61,867 nt of DNA from NCBI GenBank assembly GCA_017934175.1, contig JAGBKB010000068.1:1-61867 (forward strand). Direction: 5' to 3'. Source of the DNA: Lachnospiraceae bacterium. GTDB taxonomy: Bacteria > Bacillota > Clostridia > Lachnospirales > Lachnospiraceae. Both the position numbers and the translations under genes were made by a program. The notes below the pieces were generated by a model. It ran no database searches. It was not told the origin of the DNA and saw only the letters and a list, made by a program, of their open reading frames with translations. Shown in pieces: positions 1 through 8,115 of the stretch; positions within the stretch are counted from its first letter, which is position 1; every line of letters starts with the position of its first letter.

Positions 1-139
1 AAAAAACAAATCCACAGTGTAATAAATTTATTATATAAAATTTTAAATAATATATAAAAGATATTTAGAAAGGAGATGTAATACAAAATTAAATAATATG
101 ATTTATATATTAATTTAATAATTGTATTATACGTAGGTT

Positions 140-859
140 ATGTATAAGTTTGTAATGCTGATATTCATATTCGCTATGGGAACAATATTTGGCTGGTGCA
201 TAGAAGTTTTGTATAGACATTTTGCAGACCCAGAAAAGAAATGGTATAACCCAGGATTTTGTGTAGGACCTTGGCTTCCAATTTACGGAGTTGGACTTAT
301 CACAGCATTTTTAATTACAAACTATGGCGAGAGATTACCGATAGATAATATAATTGTAAAAAGAATATTTTTGTTTTTTATGACTTCAGTTTGTATGACT
401 ATAATAGAACTTATAGGAGGCGAGTTTTTACTTAAGTTTTTTAATTTGAGACTTTGGGATTATAGAGATGAGAAGTTTAACTACAAAGGTTTTATCTGTC
501 TTAAGTTTTCTTTTTACTGGATGATAATAAGTGCAGTTTACTATTTTTTGATTCACCCATATGTGTGGGGGTCAATAGAGTGGTTGTCTAAAAATCTTAT
601 ATTCTGTTTTGGAGTAGGAATGTTTTTTGGAGTTTTTATATTAGACCTTATATATAGTGGAAATGTAGTAGTTAAACTCAAAGAATATGCAGAGAAAACT
701 GGAGCAATAGTTAAACTTGAAGAATTAAAAGAAAGAATAAACCGTGAACAACAAAAGGCAAATGCAAAAGTTACATTCTTTACACTTGTATTAAAGGAAA
801 ACCTTGCTAACGTTTTACCTAAAAGAGAAAATAAAAATGTAATATCAGGGAGCCTCTAA
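140..859 (+). CDS. Putative ABC-transporter type IV (CmpB-like) membrane protein
   Basis: 239 residues with about five to six hydrophobic segments in the first 180 residues and a charged cytoplasmic tail rich in Lys and Glu. The opening (GTIFGWCIEVLYRHF, then NPGFCVGPWLPIYGVG) is typical of the PF06541 family, annotated as putative ABC transporter permease although no transport role has been shown. No strong Shine-Dalgarno site precedes the ATG; an AGGAG at 71-75 is too far away and would serve only a six-codon ORF at 98. The last codons and the stop lie inside a sequence that matches one arm of the inverted-repeat element at 32430-32494, so the native C-terminus may have been altered. The family call is by recognition of sequence pattern only. 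Confidence 0.75.
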   Translation: MYKFVMLIFIFAMGTIFGWCIEVLYRHFADPEKKWYNPGFCVGPWLPIYGVGLITAFLITNYGERLPIDNIIVKRIFLFFMTSVCMTIIELIGGEFLLKFFNLRLWDYRDEKFNYKGFICLKFSFYWMIISAVYYFLIHPYVWGSIEWLSKNLIFCFGVGMFFGVFILDLIYSGNVVVKLKEYAEKTGAIVKLEELKERINREQQKANAKVTFFTLVLKENLANVLPKRENKNVISGSL

Positions 860-880
860 AAAGTGAGCATTTGAAAGTTT
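849..880 (+). repeat. Half copy of the 32.4-kb inverted-repeat element
   Basis: This stretch matches the reverse complement of the right arm of the hairpin element at 32430-32494 at about 27 of 33 positions, sharing the core CTAAAAAGTGAGCA. It covers the stop codon of the upstream gene and ends just before the Shine-Dalgarno site of the next gene. Confidence 0.5.
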
Positions 881-890
881 GGAGATTAAA

Positions 891-2018
891 ATGAAAAAAT
901 TATCAGAAACCTTTATAAAAAAATATCCAGTCACATTTATATGTGTAATTTTAGCGGCGATTACTACAGTTGTAAATCTTGAAGTTGTTGGATTGACAAA
1001 CATCTATAAAAATAATTTTATCAACAACTTAATTATAGATGTAAATATGTTGTTGCTTTGTATTATTGTAATTTCTTTTTTAATAACAAATGTATTTGAA
1101 AAATATAATCATTGCTTGCCATCATTTATAAGAGAACATATTATTGTAGGCCATATAGTAAATGTTATAATTTCAATCGCCATATACTTTATATCAAGAT
1201 TAATATTTAGTTTATATGGTGGGGATGGCGCATTTATAGCATATCCGATTACGGCTTGGTCAATCTTTTTAGTTTGTTATTTTATAGTTAGCAAAAAAGA
1301 AATTGGATTGGCAGAATATACACAAAAGATTTTTATAAACCAAATAATAATTTCTATACTTAATTTAGTAATGTTAATTGGAACAGGAATATTATTTTTT
1401 ATATGCAATGCACTTTTTAAGTATGATAATTGGATGAGATTGACAGAAATAATAATGATTGAAAGCATTGTTGTAAATTACATAGGGCTATTTATATCAC
1501 TCGAAAATGTAGAGAGAGATGAAAACATAGTGATAAAGGTTATGATAAAGTATATTATGTGCATAATGGTTATGATAGGCTTTGTATTTTTCTACATTTA
1601 TCTTATAAAAATAATAATCACAAAAGAACTGCCATCAAATCAAGTATTTTTAGTATGTACAATTTTATTTACCCTTGGTTTGTCAACTGCACTTATGGGT
1701 AGAAGTTTTGATGAAGGAACTATATATGACAAGATAATAAAATATTTACCTATGGCATTTATACCTGCATTTGTTTTACAAGTAATATCAGTAGTTCTTA
1801 GAATAAATCAATATGGCTTTACCACTATGAGATATATGGGAGTAATGATTTTAATATTTGAAATTGCATATATAGTATTATACATTTTCAAATATAACAA
1901 ACTAAAATATATTTATATAGTGGGAATAATAATAATTATTATAATGACATACATTCCAATTATAAATATCACTCAGTTCCCAGATTTTTACAATTCACTA
2001 TTTTCTATTGTGCCATAA
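891..2018 (+). CDS. Polytopic membrane protein, DUF4153-like
   Basis: About 375 residues with roughly nine to ten hydrophobic helices throughout. The N-terminal KKYPVTFICVILAAIT and the C-terminal hydrophobic run followed by a short NITQFPDFYN segment resemble the DUF4153 family of uncharacterised membrane proteins. I place the start at the ATG at 891 because GGAG lies six bases upstream; a TTG at 879 would add four residues but has no ribosome site. The gene lies about 30 bp after the preceding membrane gene and 5 bp before the next, so it probably belongs to a three-gene unit. Function is unknown. Confidence 0.65.
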   Translation: MKKLSETFIKKYPVTFICVILAAITTVVNLEVVGLTNIYKNNFINNLIIDVNMLLLCIIVISFLITNVFEKYNHCLPSFIREHIIVGHIVNVIISIAIYFISRLIFSLYGGDGAFIAYPITAWSIFLVCYFIVSKKEIGLAEYTQKIFINQIIISILNLVMLIGTGILFFICNALFKYDNWMRLTEIIMIESIVVNYIGLFISLENVERDENIVIKVMIKYIMCIMVMIGFVFFYIYLIKIIITKELPSNQVFLVCTILFTLGLSTALMGRSFDEGTIYDKIIKYLPMAFIPAFVLQVISVVLRINQYGFTTMRYMGVMILIFEIAYIVLYIFKYNKLKYIYIVGIIIIIIMTYIPIINITQFPDFYNSLFSIVP

Positions 2019-2023
2019 AGATT

Positions 2024-2476
2024 ATGAAGTATAATGAAGAAGACAAGAGTATAGAAGAGCACTTTAATAACAGTTTATCTCGTTTTGTAAAAGATTTTGC
2101 TTGCAAAAATGAAGTCATAGCAAAGTTTAATAATAAAAAGCCCATAAGTCAAATTGCAAAAGAAATAACATTTCCAATATCTGAAGAAAGTATAATTCTT
2201 ATGCTCTGGGAGCATATGATAGAAAAAAATATTATCTTGCTTAATCCACCGAATAGTATAGAAAATCAGCAATATGATTTTGTAAAAAAGGAAGGGCGAT
2301 TTGGCAAAGTAACTTTTCAGCAAGTGAAAAATAATTCTATAGATGCAAATGATTATGAAGTGCTTGATGTAGAAAAATTAAAACACGACAGAACATTAAA
2401 TGATTTTGAAAGAGAACTAATAGAAAAATTACCATTTAAGAATCAATTATACTATGTAAAGAAAAAGGTGCTATAA
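2024..2476 (+). CDS. Hypothetical protein, 150 aa
   Basis: A soluble, charged protein with no signal peptide or membrane segment. I do not recognise the family. The middle region, roughly residues 38-75 (KKPISQIAKEITFPISEESI), could be a small winged-helix or DNA-binding-like fold, but no diagnostic motif is visible. It starts 5 bp after the DUF4153-like gene without its own clear ribosome site, which suggests translational coupling. Confidence 0.55.
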   Translation: MKYNEEDKSIEEHFNNSLSRFVKDFACKNEVIAKFNNKKPISQIAKEITFPISEESIILMLWEHMIEKNIILLNPPNSIENQQYDFVKKEGRFGKVTFQQVKNNSIDANDYEVLDVEKLKHDRTLNDFERELIEKLPFKNQLYYVKKKVL

Positions 2477-2535
2477 ATTAATAGAAAATTATTTAACTAA
2501 TGTTATGATGCTTTTTATGTAGTGTAATTAATTTA

Positions 2536-2549
2536 TTGAAACAATTTCA
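2536..2549. promoter_or_regulatory. Possible operator upstream of mntA
   Basis: A small inverted repeat, TGAAA-CAA-TTTCA at 2537-2549, overlaps a TTGAAA that could be a -35 element about 50 bp upstream of the MNT gene. The matching -10 is weak (CATAGT), so this is a tentative site. Confidence 0.3.
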
Positions 2550-2596
2550 TTTAAATTTCATAGTAGATAATGATAATGGAGATTATATAAGTAAAT

Positions 2597-2938
2597 ATGT
2601 TGAACATTAATGAAACAAGTAAAGAAAAAGTTGATGCTAAAGCAGAAAATGAACATTTAATTGAATGTCTTAAGAATTATATGAGTGAGAATAAGTCTAA
2701 ATATAATTATAAGAAAGTAGTTTTATTTGGCTCAAGGGCAAATAATACTTATAACAAAGACAGTGACATAGATTTGTTAATAGAGTTTGATAATTCAAAA
2801 ACAACACTGTTTTCAATAGCAAAGTTAATTAATAGTATTAGTGAACAATTTAATTTAAAAGTAGATGTAGTTCCATTTCCATATGTAACAAACGGGTTAA
2901 AATTAAGGATTGATAAGGAGATAGCAATATATGGCTAA
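2597..2938 (+). CDS. mntA: MntA-like nucleotidyltransferase antitoxin
   Basis: A 113-residue minimal nucleotidyltransferase. The signature GSX10DXD is complete: LFGSRANNTYNKDSDIDLLI carries the Gly-Ser pair and the two metal-binding Asp residues, and a third acidic residue is likely in KVDVVPF. In the characterised MNT-HEPN systems, MntA uses ATP to AMPylate the HEPN partner on a Tyr and so neutralises it. The gene overlaps the following HEPN gene by 8 bp, the usual antitoxin-first arrangement. The ribosome site (GGAG) is about 15 bp upstream of the ATG, which is rather far. The family call is firm; the AMPylation mechanism is inferred from homologues. Confidence 0.87.
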   Translation: MLNINETSKEKVDAKAENEHLIECLKNYMSENKSKYNYKKVVLFGSRANNTYNKDSDIDLLIEFDNSKTTLFSIAKLINSISEQFNLKVDVVPFPYVTNGLKLRIDKEIAIYG

Positions 2939-3281
2939 AACAGTAATTGATGATAAGGCAAGAATTGAAAATATGATTGCAAACATTGACTATTGTATAA
3001 ATAAAATTAATTCTATTAAGTATGATGATTTTGCTGATAATATTGATATAAGATATGCTATAAGTATGGCAGTACAAATAGTTTGTGAAAGTGCAATTCA
3101 TATTACTAATGAAACAAAGAATGAATATAAGGAAATAGAGTGGAAAGAAATGTCAACTATTAGAAATATTATCTCACACGAATATGGTGCATTAAACTTA
3201 GAAATTATATTTAATACAATTAAAGATGATTTCCCAAATTTGAAAAGTAAATTAGAAAAAGTATTAGAAAAAATGAAATAA
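2931..3281 (+). CDS. hepT: HepT-like HEPN ribonuclease toxin (DUF86)
   Basis: A 116-residue, mostly helical HEPN protein. The catalytic RX4HXY motif is present as RNIISHEY near residue 84, with Arg, His and the Tyr that MntA modifies in characterised pairs. Such proteins are metal-independent RNases; known members cut tRNA or mRNA. It overlaps mntA by 8 bp, so the two are co-translated. All motif residues are intact, so the pair is probably functional and may act in element stabilisation or anti-phage defence beside the type IIG enzyme downstream. Confidence 0.87.
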   Translation: MAKTVIDDKARIENMIANIDYCINKINSIKYDDFADNIDIRYAISMAVQIVCESAIHITNETKNEYKEIEWKEMSTIRNIISHEYGALNLEIIFNTIKDDFPNLKSKLEKVLEKMK

Positions 3282-3391
3282 AATGGCATGCAAAAATAGT
3301 ACTAAAATATGGGTTATTCATTTGAAATACAAAATTATTTAACAGTATTTGTATAGTGTAATAGGCACTGAAAATAATTGATTCATTATTC

Positions 3392-3413
3392 CTGCCAAAT
3401 GGCAGTTTTTTTT
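3392..3413 (+). terminator. Rho-independent terminator after hepT
   Basis: Five-bp stem CTGCC/GGCAG with an AAAT loop followed by eight Ts. It separates the toxin-antitoxin pair from the structured-RNA promoter that begins at 3415. Confidence 0.75.
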
Positions 3414-3414
3414 G

Positions 3415-3444
3415 TTGTAAAGATTTATAATAATGTGATATAAT
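3415..3444 (+). promoter_or_regulatory. Promoter of the structured RNA
   Basis: TTGTAA at 3415-3420, an 18-bp spacer and TATAAT at 3439-3444, with TG one base upstream of the -10 (extended -10). Predicted start at 3451-3452, exactly at the 5' base of the first stem of the RNA. Confidence 0.7.
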
Positions 3445-3450
3445 GATAAT

Positions 3451-3607
3451 TGCGACGTCATTTTATAATTGGATTTACGAGTCCAACAGGACACATTTTT
3501 GTATTGTTAAAAATGTGGGCTTTTGCTTAATTCCTGTTGGATTAATATGGCGTCGCAACCCAAGAGCTCACAATTTTTAGTCGTAGCTCTTGAGCTACGA
3601 CTTTTTT
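3451..3607 (+). ncRNA. Unidentified structured small RNA (about 157 nt)
   Basis: The segment has its own promoter and its own terminator and no ORF. The first 106 nt fold as one long interrupted hairpin. P1 is 10 bp (3452-3461 with 3547-3556, one G-U), then an asymmetric internal loop of 20 nt against 5 nt, then P2 of 10 perfect bp (3482-3491 with 3532-3541). Stacked on that is P3 of 9 bp (3492-3500 with 3509-3517), leaving a 14-nt 3' bulge (3518-3531). A 10-bp terminator stem (3580-3589 with 3592-3601) and six Ts end it. The segment at 3561-3568 can instead pair with 3585-3592 and would disrupt the terminator stem. It might be a 6S-like RNA or an RNA tied to the neighbouring defence genes. 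I cannot assign a family. Confidence 0.65.
3580..3607 (+). terminator. Terminator of the structured RNA
   Basis: Perfect 10-bp stem GTCGTAGCTC/GAGCTACGAC with a two-base loop followed by six Ts. A competing pairing of its left arm with 3561-3568 could make termination conditional. Confidence 0.8.
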
Positions 3608-3655
3608 GTTACAATTATTATATAGTTAAGTAAATAATGAAAACGGAGGTACAAC

Positions 3656-6523
3656 ATGACGAGCTTTAGTAAAATAAAAAACTTGAGAACAAGAATTAAG
3701 AATAATAAAGAAAGAGTGACGGAAGAAGATGTTAGATTGGCATTGAACAGTGAAATAGAAAATTGCCTGCTAAATAAATTTAATAAAGAGATTCATTTTA
3801 AAGCCGAAAAGAAATTAATAAGTAACAGCAGAAGAATAGATAGCGCATATGGAAACTTAATTATAGAATATAAAAAACCCACTGTTAACATTGGAGATAC
3901 AGAATTAAAACAAATAATTGAATATATGGAAGATTTTGCTAAATTGGGTAATAGAGAAGAAATTTGGGGGATTTTGACAAATGGAATAGAAATAAAATAT
4001 ATTGAATATAAAAAGAATAATAGAAGATATGATATTGTTCAAAATCGGAGTGGAAAACTAACAAATGATAAAATTGAAGATTTGTGTAGAGATATTGCTG
4101 AAATAAAGAAGATAACACTTAACAAGAGAAATATAAATGACTATTTGGGCTTAGAAAATAATAAAAGAATAAAGTGCATTGTAAATATGTTATTAAATAA
4201 AGTTATTAAATCTAAAAATAGTAGAACAAAATTACTTTACAATGAGTGGGAAAGGCTTACAAGGTTATCAAGTGACAAAGATAGTTGGAATGAGGATAAA
4301 GGAAAAAACAAAAAAATTAATGACTTTTATAAAGATTTGTATAATAGAGAAATTAAAGATAATCAAATGCAATATAAGTGTTTATTCGTGGTTCAAACAT
4401 ATTATGCGATAGTAGTAAAATTGATTTTATTTAAATATTTAAAGAAAAAATTTAATGAGAGTTTTAATAATTATGATTTGAAGCAAGAATTATTTAAAGA
4501 AATCGAATCTACCAGGTTTTACAAGGAACATAACATATTAAATTTAATAGATGGAGACTTTTATTCTTGGTACTTATATGAATTAAAAGAAAAAGAGTAT
4601 ATAAGTATTTTTTCATTAGTAGAAGATGTAGAAACTATTGATACAAATTCATTAAACGATACACTTATCTCATTTTATGAAAATATATTTCCTTTTGAAG
4701 TAAGATATGCTATGGGAGAATACTACACACCTAATTACTTAGCTAAAGAAGTTATTGACAATGCATTTAAAATCGTAGGAAACGATAATGTATCTTCCGT
4801 GTTAGATCCAACATGTGGTAGTGGTATTTTTATTTCAACGATATATAAATCAAATTACAATAAAAAAATATATGGAATTGATATTAATCCTTTGGCAGTA
4901 TTAACTGCAAAAGCTTCTTTGGTGTTAAATGATTTTGATATAAATAAAGAAACTGAAATTCCTATATATTTAGGTGATAGCACATATTCACCAAAGCAAG
5001 ATATAGTAAATGGGGTAGAATGTTATTCTTATGATTATTTGACATTTATTGGAGACTTAACAATAAATGTAACTTTACCTATAGATTTAATTAAAGAAAC
5101 TAATTTTTTTGAAATATTGGATATATTAGAAAATGCAATTAAAAATAAAAATAAAAAGATGGCTATGAAAATTATAGAATCTTTTAAAAGTTCACATTTT
5201 AAGGAATTAAAAGATTGCTATAAAAGATTGTTTGAGCAATTAATAGATCTTGAAAATAAGAAAATGAATTCAATATGGCTAAAAATAATAGGAAACTATT
5301 TTAAAGCAGCATCAATTAAGAATATAGATTTAATTGTAGGGAACCCTCCATGGGTTCGGTGGTCAAATTTACCAACAAATTATAAAAATGAGGTTAAAAA
5401 GAAATGCAAAGTAAAAGGTTTATTCTCTGAAGATAAAAATACTGGAGGCGTTGATTTAAATATAGCGGCACTTATAGCATTTATTTGTATTAGTGACCGC
5501 TTAAGTAAAAAAGGGGTTCTTGGATTTTTGTTGCCAGACTCAATTTTAACAAATAAATCTTTTGAAGGGTTTAGAAAAATGGAATTAGATGATGGTAGAA
5601 AGTTTTATTTGCATAAAGTTATTCGTTGGAATGGAGCAGAAAAACCTTTCAAGCCAGTTTCTATTGAATTTGGTGAATTCTTTTTTTCATTTAAAAAGAA
5701 TAAAAAAGTGGATGTATTTGATAAAAAAACTAATAAAAAATATAGAATGATAAAATCCAGTGGAGGTTTTAATAATCATTATATAAAAGAATCAATTGTA
5801 AATAGTGCAAAAAAATTTATTGGAACTAACAAGCTAAATTTTCGCAGTGGAATAGGGCTACCTAAAGCAGGACATTTTTTATTAGAATTTAATAAAGTAG
5901 TAAATAATAAACTAATACAATGTTATCCTTATGAAAAAGTGGGGGGTTCGCTTAAAAAATCTAATAGACTGATTACAATAGAAAATGATATTGTATATCC
6001 ATTTATTAAATCTGAATTAATAAATAATAATGAAATAAAAAAAACTAATTATTATTGTATTTTCCCATATCCTAATAATAGTAAGCAACCTTATTCTTTA
6101 GAAGAAATTAAAGAAAAATTCCCCTATTTTTATAAATACTTAAATAGAAGTTCAGTTCAAGAAAGTATCAGTACAGCCTCTACATACAATAAAAGGATAC
6201 AAAATGTAGAGAATGATTTAGGAATTATAAGAGTAGGATTATACACTTATGGAAAATATTTTTTAGCTTGTAGAGATAACACAAAGGCAAGTATTGCAAA
6301 ACTGTCTTATATTAAAACAGAATGGGGAGATAAAAAACTACCAATATTTGATGGACATATAAATTATATATCTATGAATGAAAAAGGAGAATTCCTAAGT
6401 AAAAAGGAAGTCAACAATTTATTTAAAGTATTCAGTAAAAAAGAAGTTCAAGATTATATATTTAATTCTGCCGATTCAAGAAGTATTTCAGCAAGATTGT
6501 GGAATAGTATAAAACTTGAATAA
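3656..6523 (+). CDS. Type IIG restriction-modification enzyme (Eco57I-like)
   Basis: A 955-residue fusion of endonuclease and N6-adenine methyltransferase. The N-terminal nuclease shows a PD-(D/E)XK pattern with Asp62 and Glu71-Tyr-Lys73 after conserved acidic residues near 33-35. A helical linker (about 150-330) leads to the methyltransferase, with FXGXG-type motif I as DPTCGSG at 384-390 and catalytic motif IV NPPW at 563-566. The C-terminal third (about 640-955) lacks catalytic motifs and should be the target-recognition domain. GGAGG lies 8 bp before the ATG. It has no separate specificity or nuclease gene, as expected for type IIG, and sits directly after the structured RNA. The recognition sequence cannot be predicted from sequence alone. 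Confidence 0.9.
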   Translation: MTSFSKIKNLRTRIKNNKERVTEEDVRLALNSEIENCLLNKFNKEIHFKAEKKLISNSRRIDSAYGNLIIEYKKPTVNIGDTELKQIIEYMEDFAKLGNREEIWGILTNGIEIKYIEYKKNNRRYDIVQNRSGKLTNDKIEDLCRDIAEIKKITLNKRNINDYLGLENNKRIKCIVNMLLNKVIKSKNSRTKLLYNEWERLTRLSSDKDSWNEDKGKNKKINDFYKDLYNREIKDNQMQYKCLFVVQTYYAIVVKLILFKYLKKKFNESFNNYDLKQELFKEIESTRFYKEHNILNLIDGDFYSWYLYELKEKEYISIFSLVEDVETIDTNSLNDTLISFYENIFPFEVRYAMGEYYTPNYLAKEVIDNAFKIVGNDNVSSVLDPTCGSGIFISTIYKSNYNKKIYGIDINPLAVLTAKASLVLNDFDINKETEIPIYLGDSTYSPKQDIVNGVECYSYDYLTFIGDLTINVTLPIDLIKETNFFEILDILENAIKNKNKKMAMKIIESFKSSHFKELKDCYKRLFEQLIDLENKKMNSIWLKIIGNYFKAASIKNIDLIVGNPPWVRWSNLPTNYKNEVKKKCKVKGLFSEDKNTGGVDLNIAALIAFICISDRLSKKGVLGFLLPDSILTNKSFEGFRKMELDDGRKFYLHKVIRWNGAEKPFKPVSIEFGEFFFSFKKNKKVDVFDKKTNKKYRMIKSSGGFNNHYIKESIVNSAKKFIGTNKLNFRSGIGLPKAGHFLLEFNKVVNNKLIQCYPYEKVGGSLKKSNRLITIENDIVYPFIKSELINNNEIKKTNYYCIFPYPNNSKQPYSLEEIKEKFPYFYKYLNRSSVQESISTASTYNKRIQNVENDLGIIRVGLYTYGKYFLACRDNTKASIAKLSYIKTEWGDKKLPIFDGHINYISMNEKGEFLSKKEVNNLFKVFSKKEVQDYIFNSADSRSISARLWNSIKLE

Positions 6524-6582
6524 AAAAGATAATATAAAAGGGGTCCTATGTGTAAAGAACCCCTTTTTATATGTTATCTTTT
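6523..6582. terminator. Bidirectional terminator between convergent genes
   Basis: A long hairpin whose arms (about 6525-6544 and 6559-6580) include AAAAGGGGT and ACCCCTTTTT, with A and T tracts on both outer sides so that it can stop transcription in either direction. It overlaps the stop codon of the minus-strand gene. Confidence 0.8.
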
Positions 6583-7893
6583 GGTTGTATTCGTTGTAGT
6601 ATTTGTTGTAGTGTTGGTAGTAGTTGTGGTAGTAGCGATACCGAGAGTAGCCTTCGCATATTCTATAAGTTTTCTTGTCGCTACAAATTGTTGTCCATTT
6701 GCCTTTAAAACAACTGCATATAAATTGTTGTTATTAAGTGGTATATATGATGCTATGCAGTATTTTGGAGTACTTGCATAAGCGAGTCTACTTGCTTTTA
6801 CATCAGCATTATATGTTGCATTATCTTTATTTAACATAGTGTTTTTTGAATAGAGTATAAGTTGCTCTCTCTTTTGAGTTTTTGGAAGTTTGTATTGAGT
6901 TAAATCGAGGAGTTCAACCAGTTCTGGGTTTTCACAAACCTTTGCCATAATTATAGCCATATCAAGTGCAGTTGATTCATTTTCCCCTATGCCTGATGGG
7001 TCTACAAATTTTGTATTTGTGAGACCAAGTTCAGTGGCAGTTGTATTCATAAGAGCAACGAAATTTGTTATACTTCCAGCGACTGCTTCTGCTACGACAT
7101 TTGAAGAATCTACACATCCTTTTACGAACATTGAACCTATGGCATCTTTAAGTGTGATAGTGTCGCCTGCTGTAAGTGCTGCTATTGAGGCATCCTTATC
7201 AATGTTTCTAACTGCTGATGCATTTACTTTTAGGACAGTGTTCATTGCTAAATGTTTGCTTGCTATGTATGCAGTCATAAGATTAGTAAGACCTGATGGA
7301 TTATATTTTGTAGTTGTATCTTTTGTAGTGTATATCTCACGAGTTGTTGCATTGATAAGTGCAAATGATGGTGCTTCGGTTTCAACTTTTTTAGCAGTGC
7401 TGTCAGTTTTTGTAGTAAAACTTGCAAGATTTAATTCACCGCTTGCAACTGTGTTGATGACAGAAGTTGTGTTTGGAATAGTTGGGACAGTTGCACTATT
7501 TGCATTTGAAGGTGATAAAGTAGTCGCACCTGGACCTATTACACTATTTTGATTTAATGCAGTAGGAATTGACACTTGAGTTGCGACATTATTTGTAGTT
7601 GTAGTAGATGAAGCATTTGCATTTGTATTTGGCTCTGAAATAACAATCTGTTTTATCGCTGCGACATCTCCACTTGTTATTTGCCCAGTCGCATTTGCTT
7701 GACTGAAAGCATAATCAGAAAGAGCCGAAGCAGCAATTTCAGGAGAGACAGTTTCACTCGTAACTTCTGCAGCAGCAGGTCCCCATTTTTCCATAAACTC
7801 ATCTGCAAATGCATTGCTCGCAAGTGACATAGCCAAAGTAATTCCTAAAAAGATTTTCAAAGTATTCAATTTTAATAATTTTTCATTTTTCAT
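6574..7893 (-). CDS. Secreted S11 (D-Ala-D-Ala carboxypeptidase) homologue, catalytic residues lost
   Basis: About 439 residues with a signal peptide (hydrophobic run, then SNAFA before DEF), a low-complexity Thr/Asn/Ala linker, an S11 peptidase-like domain and a Thr-Asn repeat tail. The fold is recognisable from the order of segments, but the active site is not. The SXXK position reads PSGLTNLMT (7274-7299) where active members have PASLTKIMT, so both nucleophile Ser and Lys appear replaced. SXN is kept as SSN (7091-7120). The KTG triad position reads KAS (6784-6804). It may bind peptidoglycan without cutting it. I chose the second Met (7893) because it gives a normal signal peptide; neither start has a strong ribosome site. 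Confidence 0.72.
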   Translation of the reverse strand: MKNEKLLKLNTLKIFLGITLAMSLASNAFADEFMEKWGPAAAEVTSETVSPEIAASALSDYAFSQANATGQITSGDVAAIKQIVISEPNTNANASSTTTTNNVATQVSIPTALNQNSVIGPGATTLSPSNANSATVPTIPNTTSVINTVASGELNLASFTTKTDSTAKKVETEAPSFALINATTREIYTTKDTTTKYNPSGLTNLMTAYIASKHLAMNTVLKVNASAVRNIDKDASIAALTAGDTITLKDAIGSMFVKGCVDSSNVVAEAVAGSITNFVALMNTTATELGLTNTKFVDPSGIGENESTALDMAIIMAKVCENPELVELLDLTQYKLPKTQKREQLILYSKNTMLNKDNATYNADVKASRLAYASTPKYCIASYIPLNNNNLYAVVLKANGQQFVATRKLIEYAKATLGIATTTTTTNTTTNTTTNTTKR

Positions 7894-8007
7894 AATAAAT
7901 AATTTTAACATAAAATCTATTAAAAATAAAGAGTTAAGCGACCTCTTAAAACCAAATCAAAGTTAATAAAATGTTAATTATTTTTATTAGTAATGTATGT
8001 ATATGTG

Positions 8008-8069
8008 TGCTATAATTTATTTGTATGCTTTGTTGTTATAGATATAAATGTATTAATCTATAGCAAAGC
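8008..8069 (+). promoter_or_regulatory. Promoter and leader hairpin of the giant surface-protein gene
   Basis: An extended -10, TG-C-TATAAT at 8008-8016, predicts a start near 8023 and a leader of about 90 nt. The leader contains an imperfect hairpin, GCTTTG and TATAGAT (8027-8043) with ATCTATA and GCAAAGC (8056-8069), followed by a five-T run at 8072-8076. It could act as a weak attenuator. The ribosome site AGGAG is at 8104-8108. Confidence 0.45.
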
Positions 8070-8115
8070 GAGTTTTTGTGTGGAAAATACAATAAAATAT
8101 ATTAGGAGTAGTTTT

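Noticed and set aside
3451-3607. Retron msr-msd RNA or a type III toxin-antitoxin RNA
   Set aside because: No reverse transcriptase and no ToxN-like gene lies next to it, and there are no tandem repeats of an RNA antitoxin.
6548-7552. Plus-strand ORFs opposite the S11 homologue
   Set aside because: They encode only Val-rich strings that are the antisense of Thr/Asn-rich coding, while the minus-strand frame has a signal peptide and a recognisable domain.
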